A stretch of DNA of 64,000 nt from Sphingomonadales bacterium (lineage in GTDB: Bacteria > Pseudomonadota > Alphaproteobacteria > Sphingomonadales > Sphingomonadaceae). Below the pieces are notes generated by a model. It worked only from the letters and a program-made list of their open reading frames with translations, was not told where the DNA came from and made no database searches. Below, piece by piece: positions 7,691 through 15,978 of this stretch. Position 1 is the stretch's first letter; each line of letters begins with the position of its first letter. The DNA lies in NCBI GenBank assembly GCA_016704425.1, contig JADJAC010000011.1:310001-374000 (forward strand). Reading direction: 5' to 3'. Position numbers and translations under genes: made by a program.

Positions 7691-10600
7691 CTACCTCAAT
7701 CCGCCTCTTCTACATGCTTTAACGATCTTGCTATATTCTGATCCAGGTCCTTTTCTCCAATTTCCCACTCCACGTTTGTCATTCAAGATTTCTTCCGCAA
7801 ACCTCTCGCAATCCTCTCCGGGATCCTTCTGATACTGGTCCACCCAGCTAGGGTAATCCGTGGCTCTTTCTTTCCCAGTAGGCTTTGCCATCTCTAAGAT
7901 CTGCGGGCACGCTCTATAAACCCATACCGCAGCGCGTCCAATCGTCGCCATGCATCGCTGAGGGAAACGCTGACAAAGCATCCAAAGGCCATCACCTGCT
8001 ATCTTGCCACCGATTGCAGCGCCTCTGATCAAACCCGCATTTAGCCCCCACGGATCCACTCCAGTCACCGGATTCCCCAGAGCATAGAGATAGGGGTTAG
8101 GATCGCCGCTGAGCCCGATCGGATCGGCCTGGATATACCTGCCGGTTGTAGTGTCATAATCCCGATATCGATTGTAATAGAGGTCAGCGTAGGTGCGGAG
8201 TTGTCCGGGGAACCCGGGAAGCGTGTAGGTGGGGGTCGCAATCGTCGCCCCGGTGCTGCTCGTATAGACAAGCGGCACACCCAGATGGCTGCCATGGACC
8301 CAGCGCAGCGTCGAGCCCACGACCAGTGCCACTGGCGCCTGCCCGCCGACGCCATCATCGCCTCCAAACAGCAGGCCTGGCTCGTCGACCTCGGGCGCCA
8401 TCCAGATGCGTTCGGCAATCACATTGGTGGCTGACGTCCCATATTCGCCCAGAACGCGTCCGCCCGCATCATAGAGGAACCGCCGCACGGTCGACCCGCT
8501 CGTCACTACCACCCGGTCGTCGAGCCCGTTATAGACATTCGCCTGGGTCGCATCGCCCGTGCGGACATAGCCCGTCAGACGGCCATGCCCGTCATAGGTC
8601 ACCGTCGCACTCACAGAGGCAGGCCGCGCTTCCGAAGCTGTGTTGCCGCGATTGTCATAGCTGATGCTGCGTGTGCCAGCCGGCAGCGCAACCGAGGCCA
8701 GCCGGTTCGTTCCCGAGGCCCGCGTATAGGTATCCGTCTGCGCCGGGCTTGCATCGGCTGCATTCACCCGACGCTCCACACTCGTCCGGTTGCCATTCTT
8801 GTCGAACAGATAATCCTCGCGCTTGTAAGTCCCGGTCTGCACAACCGTCCGCGACAAATGACCCATCGTGTCGTAACTGTGGACCGGGCTGTTCGTCGCC
8901 GTCACACCGTCCGTGATCGATGTGATATTGTCGTCATTGTCGTAAGCGTAGGTTAGCAGCGAGACATTCACGCCCGTGCTCGTCTTGTACAAGCGCTTCG
9001 AGGCCAGGCGACCGTCATTTCCCCAAGCCTGCGTCAACGACAAGGTGTTGCCCAGCGTCGCCTGCTTCAGGCTGCCGAACGCTTCATACTGAATCGAAGA
9101 GGCAACACTCGTCCAGGACGCTGTGCCCGCAGTCGCCTTGGTCTGGACCGTCGTCACCCGGCCCTTGGTGTCGCGCACATAACCGACCAGCCTTCCGGAA
9201 GGATAGGTGATCTGCGTGATCCGGTCAGCGAGGTCATAGACGTAGGCGAGATTGGCGAGCGTTGTCGTGCCGATCGTCTGCTGCTTGGTGAGGACGTTGC
9301 CGCGATGATCATATTTGAACCGGGTCGTGCCCGAGCCGTCGACCACGGTTGCAAGGCGACCGACGCCATAGGATCCAGCGATCGCGGCGGTGTCATAGGT
9401 GTAGGTGACGATTTCGGAAGCCGGTTTGCCGACCGGTGTCTTCGTCTTCACCCGGCCCAGTGCGTCAAGCACATAGTCGATCCGCTGGCCGCGCCCGTCG
9501 ATGCTCGCGGTCATGCCCCCGGCGGCATCGAAATAATAGGTGCTGGTCCCGCGATCGGGACTGACCTCCTGGATCACGTCGCCAAAACCATTGCGCACGA
9601 AGCTCGTTGTGACAGCGAGCGGATCGACGTGCGATACCGCCTCGTCGCGCGGATTATAGGCAAGCGTCGTGACACCTGTATCGGGTGCGGTCGCGCTGAT
9701 CAGGCGATTGAGCGGATCGAATGCTGCAACCGTCGCATTGCTGCGTGCGGTCGTCACCTGGGTGGGATTGCCATTCTTGTCATAGGCCCATGTCGTTGTC
9801 CGGCCCGCGCCCAAGGTTTCGGTGAGCATCCGTCCCAGCTCGTCGAAGGTGCGCGTGATGGCGCGCGCCGTCGTCGTATCGATGCGCTTGGTGGTCTCGG
9901 ACGTGACATTGCCCATGGCGTCATAACCATAGTCAATCCGCTCACCGCTCGCAGCGCGGACCGCAGTCATCCGCCCGGCAAGATCATAGTCGATGAACAA
10001 TTTGTCGGTCGACGGCATCGTCACACCAATGACACGCCCTTCGACATCGTAATCGAGGGTCGTGATCGCATCGAGCGACCCAGTGGTCGGGTGCTTCCTG
10101 TTGATTGTCTTGGTCCGGCCCAGCCCATCATAGGTGAAGGCGGTCACAATGCCGTTAGGATCGGTCATTGTTGCAGGCCGCCCATTGGCGTCGTGCCCTG
10201 CGAAAGTCGTGACCTGCCCCAGACCATTGGTGACCGTCAGCAGATCCTTGCCTTGGGTCGCGTCATAAGTGAAGGTGAAGGTGTCGTCCTTGCCCTGCGC
10301 ATCGAGCCCCTTCGGGCCATTGACCGAGAGCAGCCGTCCCTTGGTGGACCAGCCATAGGTCCAGGTCCGCGTTTGCCCGTTGGTTGAATAGGGCACACTT
10401 TGACTGGAGATGTCGGTTTCGGTAAGCGACTGGAGCAGTCCGGTTGTCGAATAGACATAATCGATCTGCAAGGAACCGCGCACTTCGCGCGTGACGAGAT
10501 CAAGGACCGGATCCCAGGTGAGATTGGTCGGGCGCGGCTGGGCCGTATTGTAGGCGTCGTTGATGAGCGTTGGCCTGAGGCCGGCATCATTGCCAAGACC

Positions 10601-12232
10601 GAACGAATTTCCGCGCGGGTCGGTCGTAGTGGTCATCGCGAAATCGCCGATGGAGCCGCTGTAGCCAAAGGTCTGGAGGCTCGCGGGCACATGCGCCGAG
10701 GCCTGGCCGGTGATGCTGTCGAGCAATTGCGGCGAGGTGCCAAAGTTCAGGAGCGAGTTGCGAAAGACATAGTCTTCGACCCGACCCAACGGATTTGTCA
10801 CGCGGCGCAGATTGTAGGTGACACCATTCGTAATGGTCTCATTCTCGTAATTCTCGACCGTGTAATGAGCAACGCCCCCTGCCTTCTCGGTCGAGGTGGC
10901 GAGGCCTGCGGCATCATAGGTGTAGGTGGAAAGCCGTGCGCCATTCTGGTCGCGCATGCCCGTCAAAGCTGAAGGGTAAGTGGCGTTCTCATAGAGATAG
11001 GTGCGCGCCCACAAGATTGTGCTTGTGGCGCTCAGTCGCTGGACAGATTCAAGCCTATCCCTTTTCCCGTCGTCCGCCCCAGACGCCGCAAAGCCATAAG
11101 TATAGGTAAGCTTGGTTGCATCGGGCAGCGTGATCTCGGTGATCACCTTGCTCGGAGGCTCGACATAAATCTGATTGTTGTTCCATCCTGCATCGGCCCA
11201 GGTCAGGTTCATCTCGCGCCCAAAGCTGTCGCGGACCTTGTTGGGGAACTCGCCTGTATCGAGATAGTCGAAATATTTCTTGTAGCCGCTCGGATAACCT
11301 TGCTCGATCGGCACAAGATAGCGCACCCCGTCGCCCGACTGGTAAGCGCCAGCCCGCCTGAACAGAATATATTCGCCATTCGGCATATCGAGCCGCATCT
11401 CGGCAGGCCCGTTCAGAATGGAGGCGTCCGTCTGGAAAAACGAGACCCGGTGCACAGGCGGTGTTGCCACCATTGAAAGCTTGCGCCGGGTGCTGACAAT
11501 CGTGCCGAAATTATAGTTGCTCCAGTCCCAGCGGTCAGCACCAAAGCCTGAAAGATCGCCGTCGGTCGACAGATATTCGACAATCTCAGATGCGGTCCCG
11601 GACACCGTCAACCGGCCAGGAATAAGGCCATGCCAATGCGACCCGAACCCGGCGATTTCGCTTGGCGATGCCAGTCCTGCAGGGTTGCGATCCAGACTTC
11701 GATATTCTCGCTCGACGGTGAACAACCCATCAGCGCTTTCATAGTCTTTTTCATAGTCGATCTTGGCGCCATAGTTCAGCGCAATCGGATTTCCGACCGT
11801 CGGTTGGGGCGGTGCTGACTTGGCGAGCTGACAGACGGGGCACAGTGGCGTCTGGTCGCGTGGCCGCACGCACTTGCCAATCTTGGAAAGATTGCCGCCC
11901 TGCGCACAAACTGCGTAGACAATACTCGGCAAAATCGTGTTCGAATTTTCATTCAACTCCCAGCGGCACCCATAGACATCGGCCCTCACATATTCCGGCG
12001 GCAGATAGGTCGCGTTCGGGTTGAAATAGGCGTGCTTGCGGCGGCAGGCGGCGTCGGGCGTTGAAAAACTGTCGGGAGCAACATTCGTCCCCGCAACCCA
12101 GGTCGGGCTCAACATTGCAGGGGTGGAAATATAGCCTGAAGGAGGCGTCTGCGCAGCCGCCGAAACCGAAACAAGCGTCGCAAGTGCAACAAGGATCGTA
12201 GTCACCCAGCGTCCGACAAAATGATTGTGCAT
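7691..12232 (-). CDS. Rhs/YD-repeat polymorphic toxin, full length
   Basis: A protein of 1513 residues. The ATG at 12232 follows a good GGAGG site and begins a signal peptide (about 27 residues, ending SAAAQ), so the protein is exported by Sec. The N-terminal region contains NPIALNYGAKIDYEKDYES and FTVEREYRSL, the DUF6531-type start of Rhs proteins. Then come many YD repeats of the form YDAxGR (for example GHDANGRPATM, YDLAGRMTAVRAASG) forming the toxin cocoon. The core ends RYIQADPIGLSGDPNPY, NPVTGVDPWGL. The last 110 or so residues are variable: a hydrophobic stretch, then YPSWVDQYQKDPGEDCERFA and GPGSEYSKIVKACRRGG, a tail pattern I associate with short Rhs toxin tips but cannot name. The frame is intact. 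No VgrG or PAAR gene is nearby. Confidence 0.92.
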   Translation of the reverse strand: MHNHFVGRWVTTILVALATLVSVSAAAQTPPSGYISTPAMLSPTWVAGTNVAPDSFSTPDAACRRKHAYFNPNATYLPPEYVRADVYGCRWELNENSNTILPSIVYAVCAQGGNLSKIGKCVRPRDQTPLCPVCQLAKSAPPQPTVGNPIALNYGAKIDYEKDYESADGLFTVEREYRSLDRNPAGLASPSEIAGFGSHWHGLIPGRLTVSGTASEIVEYLSTDGDLSGFGADRWDWSNYNFGTIVSTRRKLSMVATPPVHRVSFFQTDASILNGPAEMRLDMPNGEYILFRRAGAYQSGDGVRYLVPIEQGYPSGYKKYFDYLDTGEFPNKVRDSFGREMNLTWADAGWNNNQIYVEPPSKVITEITLPDATKLTYTYGFAASGADDGKRDRLESVQRLSATSTILWARTYLYENATYPSALTGMRDQNGARLSTYTYDAAGLATSTEKAGGVAHYTVENYENETITNGVTYNLRRVTNPLGRVEDYVFRNSLLNFGTSPQLLDSITGQASAHVPASLQTFGYSGSIGDFAMTTTTDPRGNSFGLGNDAGLRPTLINDAYNTAQPRPTNLTWDPVLDLVTREVRGSLQIDYVYSTTGLLQSLTETDISSQSVPYSTNGQTRTWTYGWSTKGRLLSVNGPKGLDAQGKDDTFTFTYDATQGKDLLTVTNGLGQVTTFAGHDANGRPATMTDPNGIVTAFTYDGLGRTKTINRKHPTTGSLDAITTLDYDVEGRVIGVTMPSTDKLFIDYDLAGRMTAVRAASGERIDYGYDAMGNVTSETTKRIDTTTARAITRTFDELGRMLTETLGAGRTTTWAYDKNGNPTQVTTARSNATVAAFDPLNRLISATAPDTGVTTLAYNPRDEAVSHVDPLAVTTSFVRNGFGDVIQEVSPDRGTSTYYFDAAGGMTASIDGRGQRIDYVLDALGRVKTKTPVGKPASEIVTYTYDTAAIAGSYGVGRLATVVDGSGTTRFKYDHRGNVLTKQQTIGTTTLANLAYVYDLADRITQITYPSGRLVGYVRDTKGRVTTVQTKATAGTASWTSVASSIQYEAFGSLKQATLGNTLSLTQAWGNDGRLASKRLYKTSTGVNVSLLTYAYDNDDNITSITDGVTATNSPVHSYDTMGHLSRTVVQTGTYKREDYLFDKNGNRTSVERRVNAADASPAQTDTYTRASGTNRLASVALPAGTRSISYDNRGNTASEARPASVSATVTYDGHGRLTGYVRTGDATQANVYNGLDDRVVVTSGSTVRRFLYDAGGRVLGEYGTSATNVIAERIWMAPEVDEPGLLFGGDDGVGGQAPVALVVGSTLRWVHGSHLGVPLVYTSSTGATIATPTYTLPGFPGQLRTYADLYYNRYRDYDTTTGRYIQADPIGLSGDPNPYLYALGNPVTGVDPWGLNAGLIRGAAIGGKIAGDGLWMLCQRFPQRCMATIGRAAVWVYRACPQILEMAKPTGKERATDYPSWVDQYQKDPGEDCERFAEEILNDKRGVGNWRKGPGSEYSKIVKACRRGGLR
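8334..8602. repeat. Direct repeat copy B of the Rhs core (269 bp)
   Basis: Partner of the tract at 7073-7341, inside the full-length Rhs gene just upstream of its toxin-coding end. Recombination between the two copies would replace the main toxin tip and delete the DUF7336-like gene, putting the spare tip and its own partner in its place. Confidence 0.9.
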
Positions 12233-12807
12233 TTTACCTCCTGCAAACTGGCTCAATTGTCAGCGCGACACCGTGATTACGAGAATCAATATTGTCGAAA
12301 CTCTTGAATTCAGTGGACTTTTGTGTATATTTGTCGAATTCAAGTTCATATTGCTGCCGTAGTTATTTATCAAAGGCAACAGCTAAATATACGAAAAGCA
12401 GAATGCCCAGCTTTTCGTTCACTTTCGGAAAAATCGGAGTCAATGTTTTCCACGTCTGGCCATGTTAAAGTCGGATTGTTGGTATCAGGGAGATTGATCG
12501 ATTGCTTGATTTTGATCGACTTCACATTGATAATTGTCTTGCAATTAACAATGAATCTGTCGTCTAAAAATCTCTGCGGAAAAAGGGAGATAACGCAGAA
12601 TTATTGCATTCCCTTATGATGGAGCCTGAATATCAGCGTCGTCAAGGATCTCGTGGCCCATTTTGATTTGCCTTGTGTGCAGCTCTTGCCAAAATGCATA
12701 TGGTACGATGTAAATTCCAAGTGAAGGTGTACCCCCGCGTAAGTATGATTTTGGAATGCGCGTAAAGCCCGCGAAACCTCAATGAATTCTATAATGGAGC
12801 CAAATTC
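12233..12807. other. Intergenic region upstream of the main Rhs gene
   Basis: About 575 bp between the divergent Rhs gene and the coiled-coil protein gene. It is clearly richer in A and T than the surroundings, especially 12,290-12,600, and should hold promoters for both genes. I see the GGAGG ribosome-binding site of the Rhs gene at its left end. I find no convincing gene; short open frames here lack ribosome-binding sites and recognisable residues. Confidence 0.6.
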
Positions 12808-13449
12808 ATGACGACCAAAGATTGGATTGACCTGGTCAATGCAGCGTCGTGGCCGATGGTCGGATTGGGAGTGCTGATCTACGTCTGGCGTTCCGACGCG
12901 ATTGGTAAACTCATCAAGATTTCGGATTCGGTCAAAGACCTGAATGAAAATCTTGTTCAGCTTGTCGAAGCCGAGCAGAAACTTAGGCAGACATCTGGCC
13001 CCATTCTTGAAGCAACGGAAACAATGACCCAGATTCAGGCCGACTTCCTTTCGATCAAGGCAGATGTGGAGAATATTCGGGACAAGATTGAACAGCGATC
13101 CGATAGAACCGCTCCTGACGAGCAAGGCCCCAAAACTCAATTATTGCCACCACCGGACATGTTCACGCGAATGGAACATTCCTGGAAGTTGTTGATGCAG
13201 GCTTTGGAAGACAAATTTGGCTTGTTCGATCGTCGATCCGTCGCAGGCGAGGCTTACCGCTTTGCGCATGGTAACCGGAAAGGCGCGCGCCTCACGTATG
13301 ACCTGGCGGACGAAATTGCGCGACTGCATTCGTCCATCAAGAGCTACCGCCGACGTTATTCCTCTGTTGGTGACTGGCTGGATCAGGAGACCTATGACGC
13401 TTTTGTCGGGTCTTGCCAGGCTATGATCGAACAAATTCGGAGCGCTTAA
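12808..13449 (+). CDS. Membrane-anchored coiled-coil protein, unknown function
   Basis: A 213-residue protein I do not recognise. An N-terminal hydrophobic segment (about residues 12-28, around SWPMVGLGVLIYVW) is followed by a long heptad-like region rich in K, E, L and I (about 30-95, including SVKDLNENLVQLVEAEQKL), which should form a coiled coil. After a proline-rich linker comes a helical C-terminal domain with SWKLLMQALEDKFGLFD and LHSSIKSYRRRYSSVGDWLDQ. The arrangement is that of a small membrane-tethered sensor or scaffold. It stands alone just before an IS5-family element. The opposite strand has a long open frame that I take as a shadow. Confidence 0.7.
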   Translation: MTTKDWIDLVNAASWPMVGLGVLIYVWRSDAIGKLIKISDSVKDLNENLVQLVEAEQKLRQTSGPILEATETMTQIQADFLSIKADVENIRDKIEQRSDRTAPDEQGPKTQLLPPPDMFTRMEHSWKLLMQALEDKFGLFDRRSVAGEAYRFAHGNRKGARLTYDLADEIARLHSSIKSYRRRYSSVGDWLDQETYDAFVGSCQAMIEQIRSA

Positions 13450-13462
13450 GCTCCTCCCATTA

Positions 13463-14285
13463 GGTCGTGAACCCATAAACAGGATTCCCAAAGCGGCGCT
13501 GATCTGATTCAGGGTGGCGGCATGAGCCGCTATGATCTGACCGATTTCGAGTGGCGCGTGATCGCGCCGTTGTTGCCGAACAAGCCGAGGGGTGTGCCGC
13601 GTGTCGATGACCGGCGGGTGCTGAACGGCATCTTCTGGGTGCTGCGCTCGGGTGCGCCGTGGCGCGACCTGCCTGAACGCTATGGGCCCAGAACGACATG
13701 CTACAACCGCTTCGTGCGCTGGCGAAAGGCGGGCGTGTGGGACCGGCTGATGGACGCGATCACGGCGGCCTACGACGGCGATATCCAGATGATCGACAGC
13801 ACTTCCATCCGGGCGCACCAACAGGCTGCGACGGCAAAAAGGGGGGTCGAGATCATTGTCTCGGTCGCTCCCGGGGCGGGCTCACGACCAAGATCCACGC
13901 GGTTGTCGACCGGCAAGGCTTGCCGCTCCGGCTCGGCCTGACGGCGGGTCAGGCCCACGACGCCCCTGCTGCGCTGGAGCTGCTCGACCGGCTCCAACCG
14001 CGCACGATCATGCTTGCCGACAAGGCGTATGACGGGAACGCCATCCGTGACATGATCGAGGCCCAGGGTGCAGTGCCAAACATCCCGGCCAAATCAAACC
14101 GGAAGTGGCGTCCCTGCTTCTCGAAGACGATCTACCGCGAGCGCAACCAGGTCGAACGCTTCTTCAGCAAGCTCAAACACTTCCGTCGGATCGCCACACG
14201 TTACGACAAGCTCGCCGACAACTTCCTCGCCATGGTCAAGCTCGCCTCATGCCGCATCTGGTTGCGCGCTTATGAGTCTACGGCC
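13463..14285 (+). mobile_element. IS5-family (IS427-like) insertion sequence
   Basis: An element of about 820 bp. The imperfect terminal inverted repeats are 13461-13477 and 14271-14287, matching at 13 of 17 positions when the right end is reversed. The ends are bounded by TA at 13461-13462 and 14286-14287, fitting the short TA-type target duplication of this group. The element encodes a DDE transposase in two frames. Both ends look complete, so it may still move. Confidence 0.85.
13522..13941 (+). CDS. IS5-family transposase, first frame
   Basis: A 139-codon frame beginning MSRYDLTDFEWRVIAPLLP, the usual start of IS427-like transposases, with FWVLRSGAPWRDLPERYGP and the first catalytic aspartate in IQMIDSTSIRAH. 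True similarity ends at about position 13,845, where an A5G6 run (13836-13846) lets a ribosome slip by -1 into the second frame; residues after that point are out-of-frame sequence. This two-frame design with an A/G slippery run is normal for the group. Confidence 0.88.
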   Translation: MSRYDLTDFEWRVIAPLLPNKPRGVPRVDDRRVLNGIFWVLRSGAPWRDLPERYGPRTTCYNRFVRWRKAGVWDRLMDAITAAYDGDIQMIDSTSIRAHQQAATAKRGVEIIVSVAPGAGSRPRSTRLSTGKACRSGSA

Positions 14286-14288
14286 TAG
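13698..14288 (+). CDS. IS5-family transposase, second frame
   Basis: The C-terminal part of the same transposase. Genuine similarity starts at about 13,836 (KKGGRDHCLGRSRGGLTTK). It holds the second catalytic aspartate in MLADKAYDGNAIRD and the glutamate in YRERNQVERFFSKLKHFRRIATRYDK, which complete the DDE triad. Joined through the A5G6 slippery run it gives one transposase of about 255 residues. Its stop lies within the right terminal repeat. Confidence 0.88.
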   Translation: MLQPLRALAKGGRVGPADGRDHGGLRRRYPDDRQHFHPGAPTGCDGKKGGRDHCLGRSRGGLTTKIHAVVDRQGLPLRLGLTAGQAHDAPAALELLDRLQPRTIMLADKAYDGNAIRDMIEAQGAVPNIPAKSNRKWRPCFSKTIYRERNQVERFFSKLKHFRRIATRYDKLADNFLAMVKLASCRIWLRAYESTA

Positions 14289-14436
14289 GACGGGCGCTTA
14301 TTACCGCCATCGCCTGCTCAGGATCAAAATCGCGCAAATCCAACAACTTTTCGACAATGCTCGCAAATATCTCCTCCAGCTTGCTGTTGAATAGCTTGAT
14401 CCAGACTTGCGTTTGCACTTCAGCTTGCTTCTCCAT
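14278..14436 (-). pseudogene. Short truncated gene cut by the IS5-family element
   Basis: A 52-codon frame starting MEKQAEVQTQVWIKLFNSKL and reading EEIFASIVEKLLDLRDFDP toward the insertion element, where it runs into the right terminal repeat and stops. The helical, charged content looks like real protein, and the position suggests that the 3' part was displaced by the insertion. The ribosome-binding site is weak (AAGGA about 15 bases upstream). I cannot name the protein and do not see a convincing continuation on the other side of the element. Confidence 0.35.
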
Positions 14437-14683
14437 CGTAAGAATTCGCAAATCCTTGAAAGTATAGACTGTCCCTCCGGGCTTAACGTGCCACGTGCCT
14501 CAAAGGAAACAACAGTTGGTCATACTAAACATTAGCGCGACTGGCATTGCACGGAAAATTTAGGTAAAGTTGTCATGAAATACATTGAATCTTTCCTAAA
14601 AGTTTTCCGGGACGTAAAATTAGCCTTGCGAGGCTGGTAATAAAATATAGATTAAAGTCACCGTGGGGGTGATTGTGCATTTT

Positions 14684-15955
14684 ATGCAAAATATCAATAG
14701 CTTGAGAATTTTATGGTTGCTGGTCGGCATGATGTTTTCTGTTCCAGCATTTGCCGAAAAACTTATTGTGAAGGATCATGTGACGCTTCGTGAAGGACCG
14801 TCGCGCTCGGCAAACATATTGGGCTATCCTGTAATTGGGACAGTATTCGATCTTCTCGATGACGGCCAACAGGTTCGCGGGTATTTTCACGTTATTGGCC
14901 CCGATGGTCGCAGAGGTTGGGTCTATCACCGCTATGTCAGGCGCGAGACGAGTGACATTGAAGCGCTGGCGACGCGTCCGACCACGGCTGTTCACTTTAT
15001 CGATGTCGATCAGGGCAATGCGGCGCTGATCGAATTTCCCTGCGCTGCTATATTGATCGATGCGGGAGGGCGCGGCGACATCGCGTCCGATCATCTCATT
15101 GCCTATCTCGACGCATTCTTTGCGCGCCGAACCGATCTAGGAAAGCGCTTGGCGACGATATTCGTGACTCACACGCACGTCGATCACAATAGCAACCTGA
15201 GACGTATTTCTGAGCGCTATAAGGTTGGCGGCTATGTCCACAATGGCCTATTGAACGGTTCGGGACGCGTGGGTGCGAACTGGATGCGCGACTTCACGGC
15301 TGCAGCCTCGCCTCTTCTTGCCAATCTGGCTGTCCAAAATCCCATGATCGAGGCGGCGGGAAATCAGGGCGTGGCAAACGAAACTATCGATGCCGTCAAA
15401 TGCGCCAACGTCGATCCCGGTATCCGGGTTCTGTCCGGCGGCTTTGTCGATAACCCTGGCTGGCCGGACGGCGAGTTCGACAACGGCAACAACCATAGCT
15501 TGGTGATACGCATAGACTTTGGTGAGGCTTCCTTTCTCTTTACCGGGGATTTGGAGGAAACCGCGATTGAAACACTCATCGATCGCTACGCGGGCACGGC
15601 CATGCTTGATGTCGATATTTATGAAGTCGGACACCATGGCTCGCACAACGGCACGACCAAGCCCTTGCTCGACGCGATGACTCCTGAAATTGCCGTAATC
15701 TCGATGGGTCACGAAGAGCCGCAGTTGCCCTGGGCTGCCTGGGCCTATGGTCACCCGCGGCGCGATGTTGTCACATTGCTTGCCGCCGCTGTTTCGCGCA
15801 CGCGTTCGCCAGCAGTCAGTGTGCGCGTGGGCGACAAGGTCAAACGGTTTTTCGGCTTTTCTCTCACCCGGTCGATCTATGCGACAGGTTGGGACGGCGA
15901 TGTCACCGTCAACGCTGACACTCAGGGAATCAGGTCGGTCAAGACGGGCGAATAG
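14684..15955 (+). CDS. Exported ComEC-like metallo-beta-lactamase with SH3 domain
   Basis: A protein of 423 residues starting at the ATG at 14684; the GTG 21 bases earlier would place seven extra residues before the signal peptide. The signal peptide is MQNINSLRILWLLVGMMF with cleavage after AFA. Residues about 23-80 form a bacterial SH3 domain (DHVTLREGPSRSANILG, GRRGWVYHRYV). The rest is the metallo-beta-lactamase fold found in ComEC-type hydrolases: FIDVDQGNAALIEF, the metal motif HTHVDH near residue 163, then FTGDLE and VGHHGSHNGT. Metal ligands are present, so it should be an active phosphodiesterase or nuclease-like enzyme working outside the cytoplasm. The substrate is unknown. It is followed 23 bp later by the DUF2235 gene, probably as one operon. 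Confidence 0.82.
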   Translation: MQNINSLRILWLLVGMMFSVPAFAEKLIVKDHVTLREGPSRSANILGYPVIGTVFDLLDDGQQVRGYFHVIGPDGRRGWVYHRYVRRETSDIEALATRPTTAVHFIDVDQGNAALIEFPCAAILIDAGGRGDIASDHLIAYLDAFFARRTDLGKRLATIFVTHTHVDHNSNLRRISERYKVGGYVHNGLLNGSGRVGANWMRDFTAAASPLLANLAVQNPMIEAAGNQGVANETIDAVKCANVDPGIRVLSGGFVDNPGWPDGEFDNGNNHSLVIRIDFGEASFLFTGDLEETAIETLIDRYAGTAMLDVDIYEVGHHGSHNGTTKPLLDAMTPEIAVISMGHEEPQLPWAAWAYGHPRRDVVTLLAAAVSRTRSPAVSVRVGDKVKRFFGFSLTRSIYATGWDGDVTVNADTQGIRSVKTGE

Positions 15956-15978
15956 CCTGCCATCTCGAAGGGGTGAAT

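Noticed and set aside
9305..10387. A 360-codon frame on the plus strand inside the Rhs gene
   Set aside because: It is the antisense of YD-repeat coding sequence, has no ribosome-binding site, and shows no family pattern.
7691..12232. Regularly spaced short repeats suggesting a CRISPR or satellite
   Set aside because: They are degenerate YD codon repeats within one protein, without constant repeats and unique spacers.
12323..12619. A 98-codon plus-strand frame upstream of the coiled-coil gene
   Set aside because: No ribosome-binding site, atypical composition for a protein, and it lies in an AT-rich promoter region.
13141..13821. A 226-codon minus-strand frame across the IS5 left end
   Set aside because: It is antisense to both the coiled-coil gene and the transposase.
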